Below are positions 1 through 7,463 of a stretch of 24,471 nucleotides of DNA, piece by piece. The notes under the pieces are model-generated. The model was given only the letters and a program-made list of their open reading frames with translations, did not search any database and was not told the origin of the DNA. The stretch is from GCA-2686265 sp036010965 (lineage in GTDB: Bacteria > Planctomycetota > UBA1135 > GCA-002686595), in contig DASCMO010000173.1 in the NCBI GenBank assembly GCA_036010965.1, positions 1 to 24,471 of the forward strand, written 5' to 3'. The position numbers and the translations under genes are program-made. Numbering within the stretch: the first letter of the stretch is position 1; every line of letters starts with the position of its first letter.

Positions 1-1
1 C

Positions 2-346
2 TCCCGCGCCCTCCCGGGCGCACGCCTCATCGGACCCCCGATCGACGCCAGCGAGCGCCTCCCCAACACCCTCGCCGTGCTCCTGCCCGGCGCCGGCCAG
101 CAACTGCTCGTCGCGCGCCTGGACCTGGAAGGGATCGCGGTCAGCGCCGGTTCGGCCTGTGCGAGCGGCTCGATCGAGCCCTCCCATGTACTGACCGCCA
201 TGGGCCTCGAGGAAGAGGACGCGCGCGCGACCCTGCGCCTGTCCCTCGGGCGCGAGACTTCTCCACAAGAGGCACGACGCGCTGTGGAGATCCTGCGGAG
301 AACTGCCGCAACTCTCTCCCTCGCGGAGGGGCGGCGAGAGAAGTGA
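2..346 (+). CDS. Cysteine desulfurase (NifS/IscS family), C-terminal part
   Basis: This is the 3' end of a PLP-dependent cysteine desulfurase, the enzyme that takes sulfur from cysteine for Fe-S clusters or tRNA thiolation. The reading frame is open from base 2, so the gene begins outside the window; about 114 residues are visible. Seen: 'RLPNTLAVLLPG', then 'SAGSACASGSIEPSHVL', the loop around the persulfide-forming cysteine in IscS/NifS-type enzymes, followed by 'ATLRLSLGRETS', matching the family's C-terminal 'RFSLGRxTT'. The loop looks group I-like (SxGSAC). It ends in TGA about 30 bp before the dnaA promoter and points the same way as dnaA. I cannot tell IscS, NifS and SufS-like members apart from this fragment, so I give no symbol. 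Confidence 0.88.
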   Translation, partial: SRALPGARLIGPPIDASERLPNTLAVLLPGAGQQLLVARLDLEGIAVSAGSACASGSIEPSHVLTAMGLEEEDARATLRLSLGRETSPQEARRAVEILRRTAATLSLAEGRREK

Positions 347-644
347 ACGCTCGCCCAAGACTTTGGCGTCCCCGGCGTTGACCTATCGCATCGTCGGGCC
401 TCTAATGCCCGAGCGATTTCCGCGCCGCCGCCGCCCCCCCCGGCGCCGCGCCCCCTTCCCCGCTCGCGCTTCCTTTTTTCTCCAAGTGACGCTCGCGCGG
501 CCCTGCCGGTCGCCCGCCGTCGATACCGCGCCCCGAAACCGCCCGGCGAGGCCGCCGAGCCTGCATCTGCGAGATGCGCGCTCCCCGGCGACTCGCCCCC
601 GAACAGCCCGCCCGAGAGCAGAAGGAACCCGCGAGGTGCCGAAC
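347..644. other. Intergenic region upstream of dnaA
   Basis: This stretch of 298 bp lies between the cysteine desulfurase and dnaA. It holds the promoter candidate at 378-406 and then a very C-rich, pyrimidine-biased leader with CCG/GCC runs (about 420-470) and a T6 tract (474-479). The frame upstream of dnaA is open through it, but the translation is Arg/Pro-rich low-complexity sequence unlike any DnaA N-terminus, so I treat it as non-coding. I see no strong DnaA box here. Confidence 0.5.
378..406 (+). promoter_or_regulatory. Candidate sigma70 promoter of dnaA
   Basis: TTGACC (378-383) and TCTAAT (401-406) are separated by exactly 17 bp; each hexamer matches the sigma70 consensus at 5 of 6 positions. 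This is the best promoter match I found in this GC-rich window. It lies just after the cysteine desulfurase stop and would start transcription near 413, giving dnaA a leader of about 230 nt. It is predicted from sequence only. Confidence 0.55.
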
Positions 645-2162
645 ATGGGGGAGACCGCCCAACGCAGTGATGCGGGGAAGCCGGGGACCGTGGAGTCGGT
701 CGCGCCGTCACAGGTCGCCGAGGGCGCCGCTCTCGAGAGCGAGGACGACAAGGCCTGGCAGAAGATCCTCGCGGCGCTTCGGGAGACCGTCCAGGCCGAG
801 CAGTACGAGACCTGGTTCCGGCGCTCGGCCGTGGTGCGCTGCGACGACAAGGACCTCGTGCTTGCCGTCCAGAACAGCTTCTCACGCGACTGGATGCGCA
901 ACTACTACCTGTCGGCACTCGAGAGCGCGGCACGATCGGCCCTGGGAAGCCCGCGCCGGGTGCTGATCGAGGTCGATCCCGAACGCGTCCTCGCGGCCGC
1001 GCCCCCGCCCGCCGCCGAGGTCGCCGCGACCGCGCCCCCCTCCCCAAACGGCGGGCCTGGCCGCGCGGCGCCCGCCGCTCCCGGCCCGCGGCGCATCGGC
1101 GCCCTCGGCACAGACCGTCTCGTGCAGGGCAGCGACATCGGCCTGAATCCCAAATACACCTTCGACAACTTCGTCGTCGGCCCCTGCAACCGCTTCGCGC
1201 ACGCCGCGGCGATGGGCACGGCGGAGTCGCCGGGCAAGGCCTACAACCCGCTTTTCCTGCACGGCAACGTGGGGCTGGGGAAGACGCACCTGTTGCAGTC
1301 GACCTGCCACGCAATGCTCGAGACCTGGGAGGACCTTCGGATCCTCTTCCTTAGCTGCGAGACCTTCGTCAACCACTTCATCGGGGCCCTGGAGAACGGC
1401 GACATCCAGAAGTTCCGCAACAAGTACCGCAACGTGGACGTCCTGGTCGTGGACGACATCCACCTGCTCGCGAACAAAGAGCGCACCCAGGAGGAGTTCT
1501 TCCACACCTTCAACACGCTCTACAACGCCGGGAAGCAGATCATCCTCTCGTCGGACAGCCCGCCCAAGGAGATCCCGACCCTCCAGGAGCGGCTGGTCTC
1601 GCGCTTCAAGTGGGGCCTGGTGACCGAGATGGTCACACCCTGCTACGAGACGCGAATGGCGATCCTCAAGCGCAAGAGCCGTGCGCGAGGCCAGGAGCTG
1701 CCCGATGACGTGGCGCGCCTGCTCGCCGAGCGCATCGACACGAACATCCGTGAACTTGAGGGGGCCACGACCAAGCTGCTCGGCTACGCCAGCCTGAGCG
1801 GCGAGCCCATCACTCCCGAGCTGGCCCGCGAGGCCCTCGATGACGTGTTCACCGTCCGGCGCGGCGAACCCACGATGGAGGAGATCCTCTCGGTCATCAC
1901 AGCGCACTACAACGTCAAGGTCACCGACCTGCAGTCCCGAAAGCGGACCAACGCAGTGGCCTACCCGCGCCAGATCGCCATGTACCTCGCGCGCAGCATC
2001 ACGCGCCACTCCCTCGAGGAGATCGGCGGCTACTTCGGAGGCCGCGACCACTCGACAGTCCTCTACGCCGTGGACAAGATCAAGCGCCTGTGCGCCGAGG
2101 ACGAGCGCTGCCGGGAAGTGGTCGGCGGACTGCTCGACGACCTGCGGGCGCCATCCCGTTGA
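645..2162 (+). CDS. dnaA: Chromosomal replication initiator protein DnaA
   Basis: DnaA is the AAA+ ATPase that binds oriC and opens it; this copy has 505 residues, a normal length. Domain I is visible at about residues 30-115 ('WQKILAALRETV', 'YETWF'). A Pro/Ala-rich linker (domain II) follows to about 165. Domain III carries Walker A 'GNVGLGKTH' at 207-215, with N where G is more usual, and Walker B 'VLVVDD' at 266-271. Domain IV ends with the DNA-binding signature 'GGRDHSTVLYA', with DHST at 468-471. I chose ATG 645 because GAGG (633-636) sits 8 bp upstream and 'MGET...DKAWQKI' resembles a real DnaA start; the open frame before it is Arg/Pro-rich. It heads the replication cluster with dnaN, dciA and gyrB. 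The identification is secure. Confidence 0.97.
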   Translation: MGETAQRSDAGKPGTVESVAPSQVAEGAALESEDDKAWQKILAALRETVQAEQYETWFRRSAVVRCDDKDLVLAVQNSFSRDWMRNYYLSALESAARSALGSPRRVLIEVDPERVLAAAPPPAAEVAATAPPSPNGGPGRAAPAAPGPRRIGALGTDRLVQGSDIGLNPKYTFDNFVVGPCNRFAHAAAMGTAESPGKAYNPLFLHGNVGLGKTHLLQSTCHAMLETWEDLRILFLSCETFVNHFIGALENGDIQKFRNKYRNVDVLVVDDIHLLANKERTQEEFFHTFNTLYNAGKQIILSSDSPPKEIPTLQERLVSRFKWGLVTEMVTPCYETRMAILKRKSRARGQELPDDVARLLAERIDTNIRELEGATTKLLGYASLSGEPITPELAREALDDVFTVRRGEPTMEEILSVITAHYNVKVTDLQSRKRTNAVAYPRQIAMYLARSITRHSLEEIGGYFGGRDHSTVLYAVDKIKRLCAEDERCREVVGGLLDDLRAPSR

Positions 2163-2744
2163 CGCCCCCGACCCCCTCGCAGAGCCTTCCCGCGGATCCC
2201 GGTCGCTCCCGGCTCGAGCCCCGCTGCCCGGGGCCCCAAGGACAGGCCACAGCGCTTGAATTGGCGGGCTTTTCAGGCCACGGCTGGGAGCTCGCGAGCG
2301 TGTACAACCGGGCCTGGATTGCCTACCCTCTGGGGGGTCTGGAGAGCCGCGTTTTGCCCTCTCAGGAGGGAGGCTGGACGTGCTCCTGCCCCATACCGCA
2401 AAGGCAACTGGACGTGGACAATTTCCGGACGAGCCCGGCGCAGCCGGTGAACGAGCTGTGGAGATCTCGTGCTCTCTCAACAACCCTTGCTCACTCCTCA
2501 TCGCCCCCCTCTCCGGCCCTGTGGACGCGCGTGGAGTCGCCCGCGATCGCTGACGGTCTCTCCACCGCCGACGGTGGTTTCCCAAGAGACCGCCGGGCGC
2601 CGCAAGTGCAACATTCGCAGCACCTTGCCCGCCTCGCCGCAGCCCCTCTCCACGATTTGGGGCTGCCCTTATTACTACGATGAACTTCTTTATACGAATG
2701 AGCGGACAGACCCCTGAACCCGCTCCAGTGGTGGAGATCCTCAC
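2163..2744. other. dnaA-dnaN intergenic region, candidate oriC
   Basis: A 582-bp gap without a convincing gene separates dnaA and dnaN, a common oriC location. It contains degenerate DnaA-box-like sites. CGTGGACAA (2413-2421) and TGTGGAGAT (2457-2465) each match the consensus TGTGGATAA at 7 of 9. TGTGGACGC (2520-2528), CTCTCCACC (2558-2566) and CTCTCCACG (2646-2654) are weaker, and the last two are in the opposite orientation. Next to dnaN, 2668-2700 is strikingly AT-rich for this genome and could be a DNA unwinding element, the dnaN promoter, or both. No perfect TTATCCACA is present, so the origin call rests on position and the degenerate cluster. Confidence 0.4.
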
Positions 2745-3845
2745 ATGAAGGTCCTCTGTGATCGCGAGAAGTTGCGTGAAGGCCTGGCGATCGTCAACAA
2801 CGTCGTTCCTCCGCGCAGCCCCAAGCCCATCCTCGAGAACATCTGCATGGTCGCTACCGACGACGCTCTCGAACTCGTCGGCACCGACCTTGAGGTGGCC
2901 GTTCGGTACCGGATCGAGGACGTCAAGGTCGCCGAACCCGGCCCGGTGGTCATCCCAGCTCGGGTCGCCCTCGACTTCATTCGGGACCTGACCGGCGAGA
3001 CGGTCGAGCTGTCCACCAAGGGCAACACATGCCACATCACCGCCGGCGCTGACACCTGTGAACTCGTCACCGCCGAGGCGGATGAATTCCCGGTCATCTC
3101 GCACTTTGACGGAGACGGGGCCTTCACGATTCAGGCCGGGACCTTCAGCCGCCTCGTGAACCAGACAGCCTTCGCTGCGGCCCGCGAGGGCGGTCGCTAC
3201 GCGATGCATGGGGTTCTGGTCGAGTTCAAGGACGGCATGATGAACCTGATCGCCACCGATGGTAGGCGCCTGGCCCTTTCGGGCTCGCCGGTCGACACCG
3301 GCAGCGCGGAGCGGCCCTCGGCGATCGTGCCGACCAAGGGCATGAACCTGTTTTGCCGCGTTATCAACGACCCTCTGGAGCAGGTTCGCTTCCAGTTCAG
3401 CGAGAACCAGATCGGCATGAAGACCGCCAACGCGGAGATCTTTGCGCGCCTGATCGACGGCGAGTTTCCCGCTTACAGCGCGGTGATTCCCAAGAAGGCA
3501 AAAAACGCGATGGAGGCCGACGCCGAGGTGCTGGGTCGCAAGCTACGCCTGGTGGCCAACGTGACGGGCGCCGAGGCGCGCGCGGCCCGCCTGCAATTGA
3601 AGAAGAACGAGTTGGAGATCTCCGGGCAGTTCGCCGGGCGCGGGGAAGCCCACGCTCACATGGAGGTCGACTACAAGGGGAATGAGGCCGAGATCGCATT
3701 CAACCCTGACTTTGTGGTCGAGGGGATCAAGAACTGCGAGAAGGACACCGTCCGCCTGGAGTTTGAAGACAAGACGAGTCCGGGCAAGTTCACTCTCGGC
3801 GAGAACTACATCTACATCGTGATGCCGATCACGGTGGATGCGTGA
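2745..3845 (+). CDS. dnaN: DNA polymerase III subunit beta (sliding clamp)
   Basis: The beta clamp is a ring-shaped dimer that encircles DNA and tethers replicative polymerase and other partners. The 366-residue product has family length and features: N-terminal 'MKVLCDREKLREGLAIVNNVVPPRSPKPILENI', 'ATDDALELVGTDLEVAVRY' in domain 1, 'YAMHGVLVEFKDGMMNLIATDGRRLAL' in domain 2, 'FPAYSAVIP' leading into domain 3, and the C-terminal 'NYIYIVMPITVDA', the usual 'P(M/V)R/T' clamp tail. ATG 2745 has a good Shine-Dalgarno GTGGAG at 2731-2736. It follows the candidate oriC and precedes dciA by three bases after the stop, so dnaN-dciA-gyrB are probably one transcript. Confidence 0.97.
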   Translation: MKVLCDREKLREGLAIVNNVVPPRSPKPILENICMVATDDALELVGTDLEVAVRYRIEDVKVAEPGPVVIPARVALDFIRDLTGETVELSTKGNTCHITAGADTCELVTAEADEFPVISHFDGDGAFTIQAGTFSRLVNQTAFAAAREGGRYAMHGVLVEFKDGMMNLIATDGRRLALSGSPVDTGSAERPSAIVPTKGMNLFCRVINDPLEQVRFQFSENQIGMKTANAEIFARLIDGEFPAYSAVIPKKAKNAMEADAEVLGRKLRLVANVTGAEARAARLQLKKNELEISGQFAGRGEAHAHMEVDYKGNEAEIAFNPDFVVEGIKNCEKDTVRLEFEDKTSPGKFTLGENYIYIVMPITVDA

Positions 3846-3848
3846 TCG

Positions 3849-4166
3849 GTGGCCGCGACGAGGAATCCACGGCGCGGACCGACCGCGCTCAGCGAAGCCC
3901 TGAACTCGTACTTGCGAGAGAGCGGGCTGCACCGGAGGCTAAAGGACGCCGCTGTCTACCAGGCGTGGCGCGACGTGCTGGGAGACGACCTTGCCGATCA
4001 CGCGCAAGCCGTCGGCTTCAAACGCGGCGAGTTGTGTGTGGAGGTGGAATCGGCCGCGCACTTGCACGAACTGCGTAACTACACCGGAGAGCAGTACAGA
4101 GAGGCGGCCAACCGGCGCCTGGGCGAGGCGCGAATCCTGAGCCTTGCGTTGAGATTGAAGCGATGA
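3849..4166 (+). CDS. dciA: DciA-like protein (DUF721), probable replicative helicase loader/partner
   Basis: This 105-residue protein matches the DUF721/DciA family: 'LSEALNSYLRESGLHRRLKDAAVYQAWRDVLGDDLADHAQAVGFKRGELCVEVESAAHLHELRNYTGEQY'. The Trp in the 'AWRDVLG' helix and the 'L.V.V.S.A...EL' segment are typical. DciA proteins act with DnaB-type helicase at initiation in bacteria that lack DnaC/DnaI. The start is GTG 3849, three bases after the dnaN stop; another frame's GTG at 3842 does not give this protein. Its stop overlaps the gyrB start (ATGA 4163-4166), so the two are probably translationally coupled. The order dnaN-DUF721-gyrB fits the actinobacterial arrangement except that recF is absent. 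The symbol rests on family resemblance only. Confidence 0.82.
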   Translation: MAATRNPRRGPTALSEALNSYLRESGLHRRLKDAAVYQAWRDVLGDDLADHAQAVGFKRGELCVEVESAAHLHELRNYTGEQYREAANRRLGEARILSLALRLKR

Positions 4167-6607
4167 GCATGACGGAAGAACAGCGAGAAACGGGTGGCTA
4201 CGACGCCCAGTCCATCACGGTCCTCGAGGGCCTGGATCCGGTGCGCGTACGGCCGGCGATGTACATCGGAGACACGGCGACGCGCGGCCTGCACCACCTG
4301 ATCTGGGAGGTTGTCGACAACGCGATCGACGAGGCCCTCGCCGGTCACGCCACGCGCTGTTCGGTCGAGTTGAACGCCGATGGTTCGGTGACCGTCAGTG
4401 ACGACGGGCGCGGTATTCCGGTCGAGATCAAGGAGGAATACGGCAAGCCAGCCCTCGAGATCGTCCTCACGACGCTGCACGCCGGCGGGAAGTTCGACGA
4501 TGGCGCCTACAAGGTCTCGGGCGGCCTGCACGGGGTTGGAGTCTCCTGCGTCAACGCTCTCGCTGAGTGGCTGGAAGTGGATGTCATGCGCCACGGCAAG
4601 GTGCACCAGATGCGTTTCGAGCGTGGCGAGAGTGTCGGAGGGCTCAAGATCACCGGGGACGCCGACCGCTCGGGCACGACCGTGCGCTTCAAGCCTGATG
4701 CGAAGATCTTCTCGACCGTGGAGTTCGAGTACGACCTCGTGTCCAAGCGCCTGCGGGAGCTCGCCTACCTGATGGGCACGCGCGGAGCGATCATCGACCT
4801 GGAGGACCACCGCACGGGAACCAAGGAGCACCTGGAGTTTCCCGATGGCCTGTTGACCTTTGTCGAGGACGTCAACCGGGCCAAGGCCGTGCTGCATGAC
4901 GACATCGTGCATTTCGTCAAGTCCGTCCCCTCGCCCGAGAGCGGCGGGGAGATGCTGGAGGTGGAGCTCGCGCTGCAATACACCGACGCCTACCAGGAGA
5001 CGATCTTCACCTTCGCCAACAACATCAACACCCACGGCGGAGGCACGCACCTCGCCGGGTTGAAGGCCGGGCTGACCCGAACGCTCAACAGCTACGCCAA
5101 GCGGCAAAAGCTCGCCAAGGGCGGGGACAAGCTGCCCTCGGGGGACGACTTCCGCGAGGGCCTGACGGCGATCCTCTCGATCAAGGTTCCCGAGCCCCAG
5201 TTCGAGGGACAGACGAAGGACAAGCTGGGCAACCGCGAGGTCCAGGGGCTGGTGGAGTCGGTCGTCGGCGAGCTCTTCGGCTCCTACCTCGAAGAGCACC
5301 CGGCCGAGGCCAAGACGATCGTCGGAAAGGCCCTGCGCGCCATGCAGGCACGCGAGGCGGCGCGCAAGGCGCGCGAGCTGGTTCGGCGCAAGTCTGCCCT
5401 CGCCAGCGGTAACCTGCCCGGCAAGCTTTCGGACTGTCAGAGTTCCGATCTGGCGGAGTCCGAGATCTTCCTGGTCGAGGGTGACTCGGCCGGGGGCTCG
5501 GCCAAGATGGGCCGCGACCGGAAGTACCAGGCCATCCTGCCCCTCAAGGGCAAGATCCTGAACGTCGAGCGTGCCCGCCTCGACAAGATGCTCGGGCACT
5601 CCGAGATCCAGCTCATCATCGCGGCCCTGGGCTGCGGGATCGCCGAGGAGTTCGATCTGGAGAAGATCCGCTACGGCAAGACGATCATCATGACCGACGC
5701 CGATGTGGACGGCTCCCACATCCGAACCTTGCTGTTGACCTTCTTCTTCCGCCACATGCCCGCCCTGATCGAGGCCGGCCGACTCTTCATCGCCCAGCCG
5801 CCGCTGTTCAAGGTCAAGACCAAGCGCTCCGAGGTCTACCTGACCTCCGAGGTAGACCTGGCTCGACACCTGATCGAGATCGGAGCTGCGAGCCTGTCGA
5901 TCTACGAGGCGACCGCCGATCGAACGTGGGAAGGCGCGGAGTTGCGCGAGCTGTGCGAGGACCTACGCCAGTTGGAGAGCCTCGTCGGCCGGGCCGTCCC
6001 GGCCTGGGCGCAGATGCCGACCGCCGAGCTGCTCGCGGCCTGGGACGGCGAGACCTTGTCGACCCACTGGGCGCGCTTCGACGGCCGCGACCACTTCTTC
6101 AGCGACCTGAGCGAGCTGCGAGCTTTCATTGACCTCCAGGGCGAGGTCGCTGGAGGCGAACTCGCCGTCTACGACGGACCCGGGTCGGGCGTCTCGCGCG
6201 AGAGCGCCGACCTGGTCACCTGCCACATCGCCCATCACGAGGAGATCGTGATCATCCTGGCCGCGATCGAGGCGCGCGGCCTCACGATCCGAGGCGGAGG
6301 CAGCTGGGAGGTCCGCACGGAGAAGGGCGCGGAGGTTGTTGCCGGCCTGTCCGGGCTGGCCGCCGCCATCCGCCAGGCGTCCCAGGTGGGCAGCGAGCTC
6401 CAGCGTTACAAGGGCCTGGGCGAGATGGACGCGGAGCAGCTGTGGGAGTCGACCATGGACCCCTCCCGGCGCACGCTTTTCCGGGTCGAGCTCGAGGACG
6501 CCGTGGCTGCCGACCACATCTTCACCGTACTCATGAGCGATGGGGTCGAGCAGCGGCGTGAGTACATCGAGCGGCACGCGCTCGAGGCCACCAACCTCGA
6601 CGTCTAG
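4163..6607 (+). CDS. gyrB: DNA gyrase subunit B
   Basis: GyrB is the ATPase subunit of the type IIA topoisomerase that introduces negative supercoils. The 814 residues cover the whole family: GHKL ATPase with 'EVVDNAIDEA' (catalytic Glu about residue 49, Mg-binding Asn 53), 'SDDGRGIPVE' and 'GGLHGVGVSCVNAL'; transducer 'NNINTHGGGTH'; TOPRIM with 'EGDSAGG' (439-445) and 'DADVDGSH' (512-519); C-terminal 'QRYKGLGEMDAEQLWESTMDP' from 747. Between TOPRIM and that tail is an insertion of about 170 residues (roughly 565-735), as in the longer E. coli-type GyrB. ATG 4163 overlaps the dciA stop by four bases; ATG 4169 is an alternative two codons in. gyrA is not adjacent. Confidence 0.97.
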   Translation: MSMTEEQRETGGYDAQSITVLEGLDPVRVRPAMYIGDTATRGLHHLIWEVVDNAIDEALAGHATRCSVELNADGSVTVSDDGRGIPVEIKEEYGKPALEIVLTTLHAGGKFDDGAYKVSGGLHGVGVSCVNALAEWLEVDVMRHGKVHQMRFERGESVGGLKITGDADRSGTTVRFKPDAKIFSTVEFEYDLVSKRLRELAYLMGTRGAIIDLEDHRTGTKEHLEFPDGLLTFVEDVNRAKAVLHDDIVHFVKSVPSPESGGEMLEVELALQYTDAYQETIFTFANNINTHGGGTHLAGLKAGLTRTLNSYAKRQKLAKGGDKLPSGDDFREGLTAILSIKVPEPQFEGQTKDKLGNREVQGLVESVVGELFGSYLEEHPAEAKTIVGKALRAMQAREAARKARELVRRKSALASGNLPGKLSDCQSSDLAESEIFLVEGDSAGGSAKMGRDRKYQAILPLKGKILNVERARLDKMLGHSEIQLIIAALGCGIAEEFDLEKIRYGKTIIMTDADVDGSHIRTLLLTFFFRHMPALIEAGRLFIAQPPLFKVKTKRSEVYLTSEVDLARHLIEIGAASLSIYEATADRTWEGAELRELCEDLRQLESLVGRAVPAWAQMPTAELLAAWDGETLSTHWARFDGRDHFFSDLSELRAFIDLQGEVAGGELAVYDGPGSGVSRESADLVTCHIAHHEEIVIILAAIEARGLTIRGGGSWEVRTEKGAEVVAGLSGLAAAIRQASQVGSELQRYKGLGEMDAEQLWESTMDPSRRTLFRVELEDAVAADHIFTVLMSDGVEQRREYIERHALEATNLDV

Positions 6608-6788
6608 CCCGGGCTCGTCCCCGATCTTCACGCGAGAGCGGGCACGTGGCGGGCACGCTCTATGGCAATGCCTGCTGCCCTATCCGGGCTGGCGTGGGCG
6701 CGGGGGGCGGCCCTGACGCAGGGCGGGTGGAAATCTCTTCCAGGGCCTCCAGAAGCAGGGCTCTGCGGCCCGATAGAAAGGGCTGGCG

Positions 6789-7463
6789 GTGCCCCCCTTC
6801 TCCCCGCGACCCACCAGCGTGAATCACAACCAACGACTCGGCTACCAGCGACTCGCCGAGGCCCTCGTCGAGCGGGGTCTGGTGGAGTCCTCGGTGGCGC
6901 GCGAGGCCCTGCAGGCCGGCGCCAACGACGGCGTGCCCTTTCCTGAGGTGCTGGTGGGCGCCAGCCAGCTGGCGGACTGGGAGCTCTCGCGCGCGGTGTG
7001 CGAGCTCTTTCACCTGCCCTTCTTGCCCATCGAGCAGCTCGATCCCGACCCCGAGGCTGCCGAGGGCGTCGACGCCGAGTTCCTCGCCGAGCACGGGCTG
7101 ATCGTCGTGGGCCGCCACGGCCGGGTCCTGACCGTCAGCATGCCCGCCCTGGTCCCCGCCGAGGTCCTGGCCGCCCTCGCCGATCGTAGCGGCTGCACGG
7201 TGCTGCCGGTGGTGGGGACCGTGCGCAGCAACCGGCGCTGGATCGAGGCGCACACGACTCGTCCTGAGCCGGACGAAGTGCCCTCCCTGACCCTGGATCC
7301 GGACCAGGAGGCGGAGACTAACTGGTCGGAGCTCTTCGACGCTGCCGACGCCGCCGTCCTCAACGACATCGAGGCTCCCGACCTGACCGAGGACTCGCTC
7401 TTCCTAGCGGGAGGGGGCGCGCCAGGAACCACCGAGCCGGCGGACGAGGATCCGATCCGCTAG
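6789..7463 (+). CDS. Orphan GspE_N/MshEN-domain protein
   Basis: The 224-residue product resembles the N-terminal domain of type II secretion/type IV pilus ATPases (GspE, PilB, MshE). The signature is two related helical motifs: 'RLAEALVERGLVESSVAREAL' and 'PFPEVLVGASQLADWELSRAVCELFHLPF', followed by 'FLAEHGLIVVGRHGRVLTVSM...VLAALADRSGCTVLPVVGT', the usual small alpha/beta unit. Some MshEN domains bind cyclic di-GMP through an RLGxx(L/V) motif; here the first copy reads RLAEAL and the second lacks Arg and Gly, so binding is doubtful. No ATPase domain follows; residues after about 150 form an acidic tail. GTG 6789 has AAAGGG at 6777-6782; GTG 6819 ('VNHNQRLG') is an alternative start. The 3' end overlaps the convergent dehydrogenase gene by 60 bp. 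Confidence 0.72.
   Translation: MPPFSPRPTSVNHNQRLGYQRLAEALVERGLVESSVAREALQAGANDGVPFPEVLVGASQLADWELSRAVCELFHLPFLPIEQLDPDPEAAEGVDAEFLAEHGLIVVGRHGRVLTVSMPALVPAEVLAALADRSGCTVLPVVGTVRSNRRWIEAHTTRPEPDEVPSLTLDPDQEAETNWSELFDAADAAVLNDIEAPDLTEDSLFLAGGGAPGTTEPADEDPIR

Noticed and set aside
363..644. 94-residue N-terminal extension of DnaA in the open frame
   Set aside because: It is Arg/Pro-rich low complexity, lies downstream of a good promoter as a leader, and ATG 645 has a Shine-Dalgarno and a normal DnaA N-terminus.
2090..2683. 197-residue frame through the dnaA-dnaN gap
   Set aside because: It overlaps the dnaA end in another frame, has mixed low-complexity composition, and lacks a ribosome-binding site; the gap is better explained as origin DNA.
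882..3209. 775-residue frame on the minus strand across dnaA and dnaN
   Set aside because: It is antisense to two secure genes; long antisense frames are common at this GC content, and the translation is Gly/Arg/Val-rich without a recognisable domain.
4079..5869. 596-residue frame on the minus strand across gyrB
   Set aside because: It is a shadow of gyrB with Gln/Leu/Asp-rich composition and no domain.
6635..6661. Terminator after gyrB: AGAGCG (6635-6640) with CGCTCT (6656-6661)
   Set aside because: The 6-bp stem has a 15-nt loop and no T tract; the direct repeat GCGGGCACG inside it explains much of the appearance.
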